DNA of 64,000 nucleotides, from NCBI RefSeq assembly GCF_963675165.1, contig NC_087391.1, positions 2,809,001 through 2,873,000 of the forward strand. Reading direction: 5' to 3'. This document shows, one piece after another, positions 54,892-64,000 of the stretch. The notes below the pieces were generated by a model. It worked only from the letters and a program-made list of their open reading frames with translations, made no database searches and was not told where the DNA came from. The first letter of the stretch is position 1, and every line of letters begins with the position of its first letter. This DNA comes from Halichondria panicea. Its lineage: Eukaryota; Porifera; Demospongiae; Suberitida; Halichondriidae. A program made the position numbers and the translations under genes.

Positions 54892-57800
54892 CTAACAGCA
54901 TTCAAAACGGATTTCTTTGGCATTTTCTATAACAATTCCCACACATTCACAGTGATACCATTGCCCACAATTGTCACACTTCACCCAATCACCACTATCA
55001 GCATTAGTGCACCTACGGCTGATGCACAGACCTACACAAGAAACATTAACTTTAATGACAATGGGTGCATACAAGTGTGAAGGGAATACCTTGACTGCTC
55101 ACAACACCAGTTTTAGTAACCTTCTGCGAGACTGAAATATGGAGCAATATCAAGTTTCTAATATATACGTTACTTTCTCACAACTTACTAGTCTTCCTTG
55201 GACGCCCAACATTGTGCTTGTTGATAGCCACAGACTCTGAGAGAAAATGATTTGTATAACTGTAGAGCTCAATGTCATGAGTGTGTGTGTGTGTAATACC
55301 TCGAGTGTTCATAGGACAAAGTGGAGAAACCCTCCGCAGCACTAATTTTAAGAAAACAAATATAAAGGTGTATACATGTAAAACTTATAAGTAAGTGTGT
55401 ACTACTATTCTAAATTAACTGTAGCTTACCAGTTCTCGTTGCATTACCAGCAGTACTACAGTGTGTAACTGACACAGGCTCTGCAAAGATCATAAATTTA
55501 CATTATGTACAATAACCAGACAGTAAGCACATGACGTGAGGCTAGGTGCAGACAGTGTGGTGCATATTTACCTCCATTATTGAGACAAAAATGGAACAGT
55601 GTATACAACTTACTGGTTTACCTTCAACTTCCTGTGATCTTGACCCACTATTCTCAGCTCCTAAATAAATTAATTAGACGTTAATTTTCAAAGCCACAAT
55701 GTCTGCATGTATTTTTTAAACACCTTGACTATTCCCGGTTACTGTAACGGGTGGAGTAACCTTCCGGGAGACTAAAGAGAAGCAAAATGAAAAGTTATAA
55801 GTTTGTCCCCTCACAGCATATTTATACAACATACCCGTTTTCTTCGGGCGGCCAACAGGGCCTTTCTTGCTGTCTGGACCTTGACTGATGAGCCTGCCAT
55901 TTTTCTTCGCAGTAGCTGACACAGGCTCTGTGACAATTAACGCATTTATAATTAACTACTACATGTCTGTAGGTTGGATCATGCTACACCAAGTAGCGAT
56001 CATGAACCATTTAGTGCCTAATGATGGTATAATATACCTTCAACTTCCTGTGATCCAGTATTCTCAGCTCCTAAATAAATAAACGAGACACCTTAATAAT
56101 TATTTCCAAAGCCACAATGTCTGCATGTATTTTTAAACACCTTGACTGTTCACAGTTGCTGTAACAGGTAGAGTAACCTTCCGGGAGACTAAAAAGAAGC
56201 AAAATGAAAGTTTATAAGTTTGTCCCACAGGCTTACAGCATAATTATACAACATACCAGTTTTCCTTGGGCACCTAACAGGGCGTTTCTTGCTGTCTGGA
56301 CCTTGACTGATGAGACTGCCATTTTTCTTCGCAGCAGCTGACACAGGCTCTGTGACAATTATAAAACATGAAGGTCACCTACATGTATGCATTTAATTGG
56401 ATCGCACAGTGTAATAATAACGTTAACTATTGGATCGTAATAATAACGCAACCATTGGATCGTAATAATAACGCAACCATTGGATTGTAATAATAACGTA
56501 TAAACTATTGTATCATAATAAAGTTATTAATATGCAAATAGTTATTATTATGATCCAGTAAAGGTTACTATTATGATCCAATAGTTAACATTATTATTAC
56601 ACTGTACGATCCATATACACGTACATGTAGCTAGTACATGTGATCATGCTATACAAGTACATGTAGCGATTATGTACCATTAAATTTTAGTGCCTAATGG
56701 TTACATGTAAGTACAAATCAAATGTACATATACCCTCAACTCTTGACCCACTATTCTCAGCTCCTAAATAAATTAATTAGACGTTAATTTTCAAAGCCAC
56801 AACGTCTGCATGTATTTTTTAAACACCTTGACTATTTACAGTTATTTTAATGGGTGGAGTAACCTTCTGGGAGACTACGCAAAAATGAAATTTATAAGTT
56901 TGTCCCCTCACAGTAAAATTATACAAAACATACTGTACCAGTTTTCCGTGGGTGCCCAAGAGGGGGAAGCTTCTTGTTGGACACAGACTCTGTACTGTTC
57001 ACAGGACCAGGTGGTGAAACTTTCTGCGAGACTAAAATGGCGCAAAATGAACTTTCCAAAAACTACCCAATAATTTACCAGTTTTCCTTGAACTCCTAAG
57101 AGTATATTTACAGCTCTTTACTGATAACGGATCTGTGTGAATCATGTTGGCTTATCATGTATGCAACTGTACCTGTATATGGTACATGTATGCACACTCA
57201 TTCACATATTCATGTGTGAGATATACCTTGACTGTTCCCAGGAACAGGTGGAGTAACTTCCTGTGAGCCTGAAATAAAAAAGTTTCTAATAAACATACTG
57301 TATAAATTAATTATGTAACTTTGTACAATTATAGTACAGCAAACATTTACATTGTAGCTCACCAGCTCTCGGCAGACAACTGCCAGTAGTATCAGGCACA
57401 GACTCTGTTTCACGATCTGAACAAAGCAGCATGTTATTATAGGGTACACAACTGTATTACAGAGTGAAAATCAAACACGCTGTATCATGAGTACATATTA
57501 TATTCTTTACCTGGTCCAATAGATTCATCTCCTGAATAGCACCAACTATCAAAAAGGGCATCCACAATAGGATCACAATAATCATCTACAGTAATAAAAA
57601 AAACCAGTCATTATTGTGTTCGCAAATCCAATACAGCACATATAATATGTACATGTACCTGGTCCGAACGATCTTCTACCTTCTGAATCATCAGCATCTT
57701 CAAAAGCAGGAAACAAATATTACGTAAAGTGTATAATGAAGTGTATTGTACATGTAAGTACCTGGTTGAGGAGACACTTCTAAATCCGACTCACGCTCGT

Positions 57801-59775
57801 CAGTTTGTTTGTTACAGGTACCACCAGCTACATGTATGAAACAAAAATGTGTGTACAGTACGTGTACACTCTAGAGAACGAATGTAACGTTCCACATGTA
57901 ACACACAAAACCCACCTTGTGGATGATACATTTCAAGCCATAGTTTATACCTTCCCTTTGGTGCAAGATCATAGCCTTCAAGCAGCCTCGTTTCAAAACG
58001 GTCCCACTCGTTGTCGGTGAAGACAACATCACTCTCAGGAACAGCTGCATAAATAATTATAAGCTATAATTATACGACCAAACATAACAGTACTTTGACT
58101 CACAGTTAGTCGATTCTTTGGGCAACCTTGCGGGTGTGAGAGTTCGCTTCTGTTTCTGTTTCTTTGCTTCTTGCTTCTGAAGTCTCTTCTGCTGAGCTTG
58201 TTTCTTCTTAAGTTCCTTCTCAAGCTTCATTTGTTCCTTTTGGTTAATAATCTTCAGATTTTCAGAACTTGTTAGCACCCGTCCACTGCCAACTGGCTTA
58301 GCTTGTTGGGTGTGCAACTCAGGCACCGTCACTGCAGAAAGACATTTCGTAACAGCAGTCTGTCGTAGAACACAGCTGTTTTTAGCAGGACTCTTAGCAG
58401 GGGAGTCACCATCAGAAGAGTCTGTTTCTTCAACACTTGCATCATGTAGATGTATAGATCTTGATGGACTGCAGTTGTAGAGTGGTATGAAATTAAGGCC
58501 TGTTTCCTGTGCCAAGCTTGAAACCCGATCCTTAAAATCAGCAACAGGTAGCCTAATTGCCTCTCGATTAAAAGGGACTATGCCTGTGCATCGAAATCCA
58601 CTTATGGCATTAGCTGGGGTCATTGATGCAAACCATGCTTTGTTGAACAGCCGAGAAAACTCGTATCGGGTCACCATTTTTCCACCACTTTGTGCCATAT
58701 AACTATGACATTCCTTCCTCCAGGCACGCCCAAAACAGCCCTTATCAAGGGGTTGTGTTAAATGCGTTGTATTCGGCGGGAGACAGAAGAGTATTACCTG
58801 CTCCGAAGCTGCAAGTCTCACAGTACTCGGCTGGTAATGGGTAGAATGGCCATCCATTATTAACAACACAGGACGCACTGGAGATGCATTAGGCAAAAAT
58901 TGGCACTTAAACCAGTCTTCAAACAACACACTATCAATCCATCCATTTTTTGATGTTCCATACCTAGTTCCTGGTACTTCTCCATAAGTCCAAGCTGTTT
59001 TAATGTTCATTCTGTCAAATATAATCATAGGAGGAATGATTTGACCTGTTGCACTGACAGCTGAAACACATGTAAGCTGTGCTTTATTTCCGGTTGAGAT
59101 TTTTATTGGGTGTTTTACACCTCTGACAGTGATGATTTTTGGAGGTGCAGGGTCGAGGGGCATGCCTGTTTCGTCCATGTTGTAGATTTGGGATGGGCAA
59201 TCGAGTAAATCATTCTCTGTCAGCGTCTGCTCCAACAAGTCATAATAGCAAGAAATTACTTGGGGAGAACTTGCTACAGCCCTTGAGTATGATAATGGCT
59301 CTGCAGCACGTACAGCTAGTTCACCATGCCTCTTCTTAAACGAGGTCCACCACCCATCAGTGACTACGGCAGTTCGAAGTCCTTTTGTTTGAACAATGTT
59401 ACGAACCAGTGCCAAAACTTCCTGTTTGGATTTTGCATAGCCCATTGATGCACAACCACAGAGAAAACTAACAAGTTCATTCTCTTCCTCATCAGTGAGG
59501 AGCTTTGGTGGGCCACTTCTCGCCCCAAACTTAACTCGTCCACTGACGCGATCCTGAAGAGTTGACTTAGGTACTCCATATGCCTCGGCAGCATCTCGTA
59601 CTGAGAGCCCATCTTCAATATGTGCTAAGTATGCTTTATAGAGGGTACTTTCAGTCCATGACTTGTAAGAGGTTGGTCGTTTCGCAACTGTGGGTATATA
59701 AGACGATCGCGGTGGCGAGAGAGTAAAAGTTCTTCGTGCGACAAACACACGGTCATTCAAGCTGAGCTGAGCCAT
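54892..59775 (-). CDS. Pogo-like DDD transposase with AT-hook exon array and PHD finger, 22 exons
   Basis: It should bind the TIRs and cut and paste the element. The main exon 59775-58104 (557 codons) has a psq/CENP-B-like helix-turn-helix (residues about 57-80, LSVRDAAEAYGVPKSTLQDR) and a DDE_1 domain with D201 (YNMDETG), D308 (LLIMDGHSTH) and D344 (QPLDKGCFG). A Lys/Gln-rich helix follows (near the exon end). Further exons: 58044-57916, 57827-57762, 57697-57659, 57585-57511, 57416-57363, 57268-57227, 57132-57079, 57031-56939, 56874-56827, 56763-56734, 56349-56257, 56188-56141, 56070-56038, 55927-55835, 55771-55724, 55660-55622, 55480-55430, 55341-55300, 55236-55189, 55131-55090, 55031-54892. 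All 21 introns are phase 1; total 2,979 nt, 992 aa. The last exon encodes a C4HC3 PHD-type finger (GDWVKCDNCGQWYHCECVG, ending ECC). An AG just upstream of the start suggests a 5' UTR intron. Confidence 0.88.
55090..57268 (-). other. Repeated mini-exon array of the transposase (AT-hook modules)
   Basis: Fifteen exons of 30-93 nt fall into three recurring types. Type A (42-48 nt) reads V-S-[QR]-K-V-T-P-P-...-S-Q-G, at 57268, 56874, 56188, 55771, 55341 and 55131. Type B (30-39 nt) reads A-E-N-[ST]-G-S-..-E-V-E-G, at 56763, 56070 and 55660. Type C (48-93 nt) starts E-[PS]-V-[SA] and ends GRP[KR]KT or a variant, at 56349 (VRCPRKT), 55927 (VGRPKKT), 55480 (degenerate), 55236 (VGRPRKT) and, fused with A, 57031 (LGHPRKT). 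The order A-B-C is repeated about three times. GRP flanked by basic residues is the AT-hook signature that grips the minor groove of AT-rich DNA. Uniform phase-1 borders allow exon gain or loss without frameshift. Confidence 0.85.
56401..56610. repeat. Nested foldback element with internal tandem repeats in a transposase intron
   Basis: The arms 56401-56437 ('cacagtgtaataataacgtt', then 'aactattggatc') and 56574-56610 are inverted copies. Between them 'taataataacg.aaccattg' is repeated about three times and then appears in inverted form ('atgatccagtaaagg'). It lies in the intron between transposase exons 56763 and 56349 and does not disturb splicing. Confidence 0.7.
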
Positions 59776-60100
59776 CAAACAACTGCAAACAACAAAAATA
59801 TGCATATTAAAAACCAAAGGAATACTTTGTATCCTGTGCCTTATACCCACAACAGCAGGTTCTTGCAATTAGCCTACCACAGGTAAAGTGGCTGGGCATG
59901 AGACTATGTACGTTTAAATGTATGTGCAGAATAGCTAGCACTATATTTCTATTCAAGGGGCATACTTTTACACACGTGCCTGGCCTTAGGTGTGCTGGCA
60001 TGCCAATCACATGCCCCTTTACAGGCTAAACTACACATATGGCCTATTACAAAGCTCTAGGCTTGAATTTGAAATTATATTCTCCGTTCCAATGCCTAAG

Positions 60101-60163
60101 AGCTCTGGTAGCTCAGTAGTAAGAGCATCTGACTATTATTCAGAAAGTCTCAGGTTCATGTAA
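60101..60163 (+). pseudogene. tRNA-like fragment (possible SINE head), degraded
   Basis: The sequence 'ggtagctcagtagtaagagc' matches a tRNA D-arm/A-box, and 'tctgactattattcaga' can form an anticodon arm. The B-box region reads 'aggttcatg' in place of GGTTCGANTCC, so it is damaged. No acceptor stem closes. It lies inside the transposon, just inside the right TIR. Confidence 0.4.
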
Positions 60164-60174
60164 CAGTTTAATCA

Positions 60175-60742
60175 TACACACTGTGTACAAAAACATTACA
60201 ACCAAGTAAGTGTAACTCACAAATTTCAAAGCAAGCTAAAGGTCCAGTACAGAGCCCTTCACGTACATGCACACGTTCATCAGCTAACTTTAATCCATCC
60301 ACGTGTTTGAAATTGATCTGCTGAGGTAGTGTGATCAGGGAGGCAGCAATGGAAGAGAAGATGTCCGCACTTTAACCTTCACTACAACGATTACTTGAAC
60401 TGTGTAATTTGTATAGCACCAAGAGTTTTGTTTAGATGCTGTTTGTATAGCACAGTAGTCTATCTTTCTTTAGGTATACTTATCGTTCTGTTTGCTCTTT
60501 ACAAGAGGTCTCTGCAGTGGCTAAACGAGAATACAACAGATTGGATGATCATGTGTATGTCCGTATTTTGCGTTTCAAGAGCTCTTGCTTCTACTACGAC
60601 TAATGATACGACTCGAAATTTTGTGTCCAGGTTAGTAGGGGCCCCTGCTATGTACTGCTGGCAATAAATGATCACAGCTGTTCTCTAGTTAGGCGTGGCC
60701 GTGTCCGGAAATAGGTGCCGCCCGATATTCGATTGATTACTC
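60175..60742 (-). repeat. Right terminal inverted repeat (568 bp)
   Basis: It mirrors 54206-54769 and ends '..cgattgattactc' before the TA duplication. It contains the plus-strand 90-codon frame 60395-60667. Confidence 0.9.
60395..60667 (+). CDS. 90-aa hydrophobic frame in right TIR (uncertain)
   Basis: Its translation is identical to the frame in the left TIR (54281-54553). It has two hydrophobic stretches and no known domain. Both frames begin with the same ATG context after 'cgattacttga'. Whether it is expressed is unknown. Confidence 0.3.
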   Translation: MNCVICIAPRVLFRCCLYSTVVYLSLGILIVLFALYKRSLQWLNENTTDWMIMCMSVFCVSRALASTTTNDTTRNFVSRLVGAPAMYCWQ

Positions 60743-62249
60743 TATATAGCAGAACAATTAATCCAGGTAAACTCATGCATGTAGATCTAGAATTAATTAT
60801 TTAAATTTTGATACTGATAATTTTATACCAAATTTGCTCAGAATTAATCTCCGGGAATATAGAGTGCCAAAATTTTCCTGGGACTAGCCCCCGGACCCCC
60901 AGATTTGTAAAGCACCCCCTTACAAAAACATCTTCCTACTCCTCTGTATCACTCAGTAGCTAGCTAGCTAACTGTGCAGCTCCAGAGATACATGCAGCTC
61001 TATCTCACGGTTACAAGTAATGACCACGCCTAATTGAGCATGCGCAATCAGCATTGCCATTGCCATTCCAATGTTGTTATGTAATGCATAATAGCTGATC
61101 AAGATCCTCTGCACTCTCCCAGTCACCTCTTGCTCCACTGAGAGATACTGCGAAGCAATGACTAACACTAGAATGACTGGACATCCCCATTGCAGTGATT
61201 GACCAGTTTGCTAGGATGTACCCCAGGAGAATAGTGCATGGAGATCCTACAAGATAACTGACTCATAATTATGTCTTATTATCACACTATGCATGTATTA
61301 GATCCCATTTGAATGTATTTAGCAGGGAACTATGAGCTATAGTACCGGTACTATAGATTCTGGGCTACAAACCACAACATTATACATTTTGATACACATA
61401 AAATTATTGTAGCTAGATGCTTTGTGTAGTAACATAGTAACAGAACTAGAATGGAAGAGAGAAGCTCTAGAGTATTTTTGGCTTTGTTCGAGAGTAGTAG
61501 GAGCCGCTCGTTTCTTGGGCAGTGTGCTGTACTTTTTTGCTGCAAGGCTGCATGGGGGAGGAGCTGAATGTATGAAAGACGCGCTGCAATAAATGCGGGG
61601 GCATAAAATCGCGCGTGCTATGCACGCAGCCCCATTTTTTTCTGTGCTCTTGAGCACCCTCCTGCTTCAATCTCTAGAAACGCCCCTGTATATTATTATA
61701 ACTTCCACTGTCACTATTATTTCATAATGGTTGGGTCATAATGTACCCAGACTACCCAAATGCACTATAGGGGTTGGTAGATTATCAGAGGAGGTTGGAA
61801 GGAAGTTGAGATCACGTGCAATTAAAGCTATATAATTATGTGCTGAGTCGGCGCTATTTTTGTGTCTAGTCAGCAGTTTCACAGTAGCTACTGGTCATCA
61901 AGGACATGGGCAGTCAGACTTCTTCCTCACTCTAAGCTGTACAACATTGATCACTGCACCTGCTTCTGATTTAAAATCTCTACTAAGATTTCTCCTAGCC
62001 AAAGTACTAGATCTAAGGAGATAAAGATTCTCTTCCTGGATTGAACAGGAGTCTGGCATGTAGGTGATCCTCTGGATCTTTTACTGCTCATCTCTAGCTC
62101 TTGATATCTTATGTATAACTAAACTGCTGACTAGACTCAAAAATAGCGCCGACTCAGCACATTTCTAGTTAGATTTCCAGTATAATCATCAGTAACGCAC
62201 GCTCACCCTACAATGTGTTGAATTATATCACAACGACGTGATTATTAAG
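60743..62249. other. Intergenic between transposon and TSNAX; element remnants
   Basis: No gene is recognised. Near 61660-61690 'ttgagcaccctcctgcttca' followed by 'tctctagaaacgcccctg' reads, on the minus strand, as a hAT-type terminus (CAGGGGCGTTTCTAGAGA). A second fragment with 'tagcccccggacccc' lies near 60890. The 61,839-62,161 inverted-repeat element is listed separately. Confidence 0.45.
61839..62161. repeat. Foldback element, 41-bp arms
   Basis: The arms 61839-61879 ('tgtgctgagtcggcgctatt', 'gtctagtcagcagttt') and 62121-62161 are inverted copies with one mismatch. The 240-bp interior has no coding frame. It ends about 90 bp from the TSNAX stop codon. Confidence 0.75.
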
Positions 62250-63056
62250 TCATAAAGAGTAATCATCAACGTTGTTATCAGTATCAGTGGCAATAGCACG
62301 TACTAACAAATGTTCAGGTATTTCTGAACCTCGAATCTTCAGTGTATAGCAAACCCTCTCAACCTTCATAAGACTGCTCTTGAGCACACTGGTTTTTCTG
62401 CCCATTTCCTTACCAATCGACCTCAATGACAGAAACCCACTGTACGTTGCCCTCATGAATGTTAGCATATTGAATGGGAGCTCTCTATCACCACAACCAA
62501 CAGCATTAATACACAGACGCATAAGTTCTCCAGTCAAGTCTGCAATGCCCAACACATAGTCCACAGGGTCTAAGGGAAGACATAGTATAGCCTCTTCTGA
62601 ACCCAATTGTGCACCAGTAGGTTCACACAAAAAACTCTCTTGTTGAACTTTAAATGTTAGATAGGATTGAACTTCCTCCATTGTAACTAGGCGTCTCTTG
62701 CTCAAGAAAGTAAGAAAAGCAATTGCTTCAATGAACTCTTGCAGTCCAGGTGAAAAGGCAGTATGATGTTTTCTTGGGTCTTTTTTTTCATTTTCAAGTA
62801 TTATACCTTGAAGAAGACATAAAATTTCACTTGATATTTTTTTTCTTGCTTCTGAAAGAATTCTTCCCTTTAACGCTTCATTTCCTGATATTCGATGAAG
62901 TGCAAATATGACCCTTTTGCTTTGAATGGTACAGTCTCTGCTTAACTTCACCAATCTCTCATGCTTGTCATACTTAAAATCTAACTCGTGTTGAAACTCC
63001 AAAAAAATTTCCTTGTACGGAGATGAAGGGATCTTATCTTCTTCACATTGGCACAT
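62250..63056 (-). CDS. TSNAX: Translin-associated factor X (TRAX), intronless
   Basis: TRAX pairs with translin in the C3PO nuclease, which removes the passenger strand of siRNA and trims tRNA leaders; TRAX carries the active site. The 268-aa frame is slightly shorter than vertebrate TRAX (290 aa) and lacks the basic N-terminal extension. Conserved landmarks: FQHELDFKYDKHERLVKLSR (21-40), FALHR (51-55), LQEFIEAIAF (105-114, with the acidic pair E107 and E110), DYVLGIADLTGELMRLCINA (166-185, with D173) and CYTLKIRGSEIPEHLL (236-251). E107, E110 and D173 match the positions of the catalytic acidic residues of TRAX. It is a single exon starting at the only upstream Met (63056). It lies head to head with the FHA gene, 171 bp apart. 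Confidence 0.94.
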   Translation of the reverse strand: MCQCEEDKIPSSPYKEIFLEFQHELDFKYDKHERLVKLSRDCTIQSKRVIFALHRISGNEALKGRILSEARKKISSEILCLLQGIILENEKKDPRKHHTAFSPGLQEFIEAIAFLTFLSKRRLVTMEEVQSYLTFKVQQESFLCEPTGAQLGSEEAILCLPLDPVDYVLGIADLTGELMRLCINAVGCGDRELPFNMLTFMRATYSGFLSLRSIGKEMGRKTSVLKSSLMKVERVCYTLKIRGSEIPEHLLVRAIATDTDNNVDDYSL

Positions 63057-63227
63057 TGTTTCAGGTTCATGCAGCTAGCCTAGCCCTAGCCTAGCCCTGC
63101 TCGACCTCTGTTTGACCTTTAAGACTTGTAGTCTAATTAACTCTGATCTTTGGTGGGTGTGTCTTTTTTTAGCTTCTGACATGATCTCTACATTTAATAA
63201 ACTTGCAGATCTCAGTTTAGACTGAAC
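63057..63227. promoter_or_regulatory. Head-to-head promoter region, TSNAX and FHA gene
   Basis: 171 bp separate the two divergent start codons. A 'cttgcag' before 63209 could be the acceptor of a 5' UTR intron for the FHA gene, in which case its transcription start lies further left, inside or beyond TSNAX. A tandem 'ctagcctag'/'ccctagcctagccc' motif is present at about 63076-63096. Confidence 0.4.
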
Positions 63228-63323
63228 ATGGTCGTGGTGGTTTGTCTTCAGAGGAAGAACAGTGGTGAAGAACTGCCTGTTCCTGAAGGCGAAACAGCTG
63301 TGGGGAGAGGACCGTTCTTTAAG
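63228..63323 (+). CDS. First coding exon of an FHA-domain protein (APLF/aprataxin/PNKP type), partial
   Basis: ATG at 63228 opens 32 codons ending at a GTACTT donor (63324, phase 0). The peptide contains LPVPEGETAVGRGPFFK, the start of an FHA domain as found at the N terminus of the strand-break repair proteins APLF, aprataxin and PNKP, where GRGP is followed by [IV]TD[KR]. These FHA domains bind phosphorylated XRCC1 or XRCC4. The remaining exons are not identifiable in the last 680 bp and must lie to the right. Which of the three it is cannot be decided; by eye APLF is closest. Confidence 0.7.
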
Positions 63324-64000
63324 GTACTTACACTTTCACTGCATTATGTATAATAAAACCTCGATCGATTTAAGGCTACATTCGAGCTCAGGGCAATTTC
63401 TGACCTCTAAAACTAACGACAACTGCGATGACAAATTTTTTAAATGTTACGCCCTAAATGAGAGCCATACCCTAGCTTCGATTATTGCTGATCATGTGAT
63501 CTACAGCCAGTACTTTAAATGATTATTGCACAGCAGTGAGTTGTTATTGCACACCTTTTTTCATTGTGATTCATCTTATTGCCATCTTAAAACTTAAATC
63601 AAGGTCTCACTGTAAATGTGCCACATGCAGTCGTAGTCTTGCGAGCAAGGTGTATTGTTGGGGGAACATTTTGGCAAGGGCTACGAAATCAGTGCAATAG
63701 TGAGTGACCAGACGTTTTTCCACCAATAGTACGGTCACAATAATAGGTCACACTCGTGAGAGCACAATTTTAAACTGCTCTGACTGTTGGCCGGGAAGTC
63801 TATCTTATCAAATGTACATACTAACTGCTTGCAAAGTCATGAATCCTTATCTTAAGTGACTGCATGAGCATAATTATTATACATGTACAATATGCTTTGC
63901 CAACTAAAATTGATCAGAGAAGGTAACGACATCCGTGACGCGCAGGAAGTGTTTGAACCTCACATACGTTATTATCAGGTCAATTTTTCTTCGCGTGTTA
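63324..64000 (+). other. Intron of the FHA gene, no further exon recognised
   Basis: The region 63355-63480 shares blocks with the element at 3843-4145 ('gatttaaggc', 'caatttctga', 'ccctaaatg'), so it is a dispersed repeat. The frame at 63262-63522 is a read-through of the exon into this repeat. The final 100 bp may approach another exon but show no FHA continuation (VSRxH) signature. Confidence 0.45.

Larger units (their letters stand above)
54206..60742 (-). mobile_element. Complete pogo-like DNA transposon with long TIRs and modular transposase
   Basis: The element spans 6,537 bp and is bounded by inverted repeats beginning 'gagtaatcaatcgaatatcg'. TA stands immediately outside both ends (54204-54205 and 60743-60744), the target-site duplication of the Tc1/mariner/pogo superfamily. 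TIRs are 54206-54769 and 60175-60742. Between them lies a single multi-exon transposase gene on the minus strand with an intact frame, and at least one nested small inverted-repeat element (56401-56610). The near-identical TIRs and the undamaged 22-exon frame suggest recent activity. Classification as pogo/Tigger-like rests on the transposase motifs and the TA duplication; a subfamily was not determined. Confidence 0.9.

Noticed and set aside
60101..60163. Functional tRNA gene
   Set aside because: A-box and anticodon arm are plausible, but the B-box is mutated and no acceptor stem closes; kept only as a tRNA-like fragment.
1..64000. CRISPR arrays, operons, bacterial promoters or prophage
   Set aside because: The sequence is eukaryotic with spliceosomal introns; no regularly spaced repeats with unique spacers were seen.

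Overview
The window reads as nuclear DNA of an early-branching animal, most likely a sponge. It is AT-rich and intron-rich, dense in short inverted-repeat elements, and carries clearly animal-type genes (Integrator subunit 7, a Sema-PSI-transmembrane semaphorin, TRAX) with ordinary GT-AG introns. The sponge assignment is inference; nothing in the sequence names the species.

Layout. A partial gene for a small multi-pass membrane protein lies on the minus strand at about 1.5-2.7 kb. From 26,680 down to 7,159 the minus strand carries a complete 24-exon Integrator subunit 7 gene, whose exons I could phase end to end (2,808 nt, 935 aa). One of its introns (10,471-13,834) holds a complete intronless gene on the opposite strand for a 1,022-aa secreted glycosidase-like protein. 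Next comes an intronless semaphorin (28,981-31,371, minus), head to head with two plus-strand exons encoding a mitochondrial-type leader. The plus strand then carries the 2-oxoglutarate dehydrogenase E2 subunit (DLST, exons 37,610-43,057). It converges on a minus-strand TPR-repeat protein gene (43,430-52,670, seven exons).

From 54,206 to 60,742 there is an apparently intact 6.5-kb DNA transposon flanked by TA dinucleotides, with 564-568 bp terminal inverted repeats. It encodes a pogo/Tigger-like DDD transposase. The transposase continues through 21 tiny downstream exons, all joined by phase-1 introns, that repeat a small set of modules (some carrying AT-hook motifs) and end in a PHD-type zinc finger. 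The predicted protein is 992 aa with an open frame throughout. Beyond it are an intronless TSNAX/TRAX gene (62,250-63,056, minus) and, divergent from it, the first exon of an FHA-domain gene of the APLF/aprataxin/PNKP type that runs out of the window.

The intergenic DNA and introns are filled with several families of short non-autonomous inverted-repeat elements. Three of them combine long inverted arms with an internal tandem repeat. There are also perfect hairpins, one of them bounded by 10-bp direct repeats. The genes are independent housekeeping or signalling genes and show no operon-like relation, but two head-to-head pairs share promoter regions under 200 bp long.
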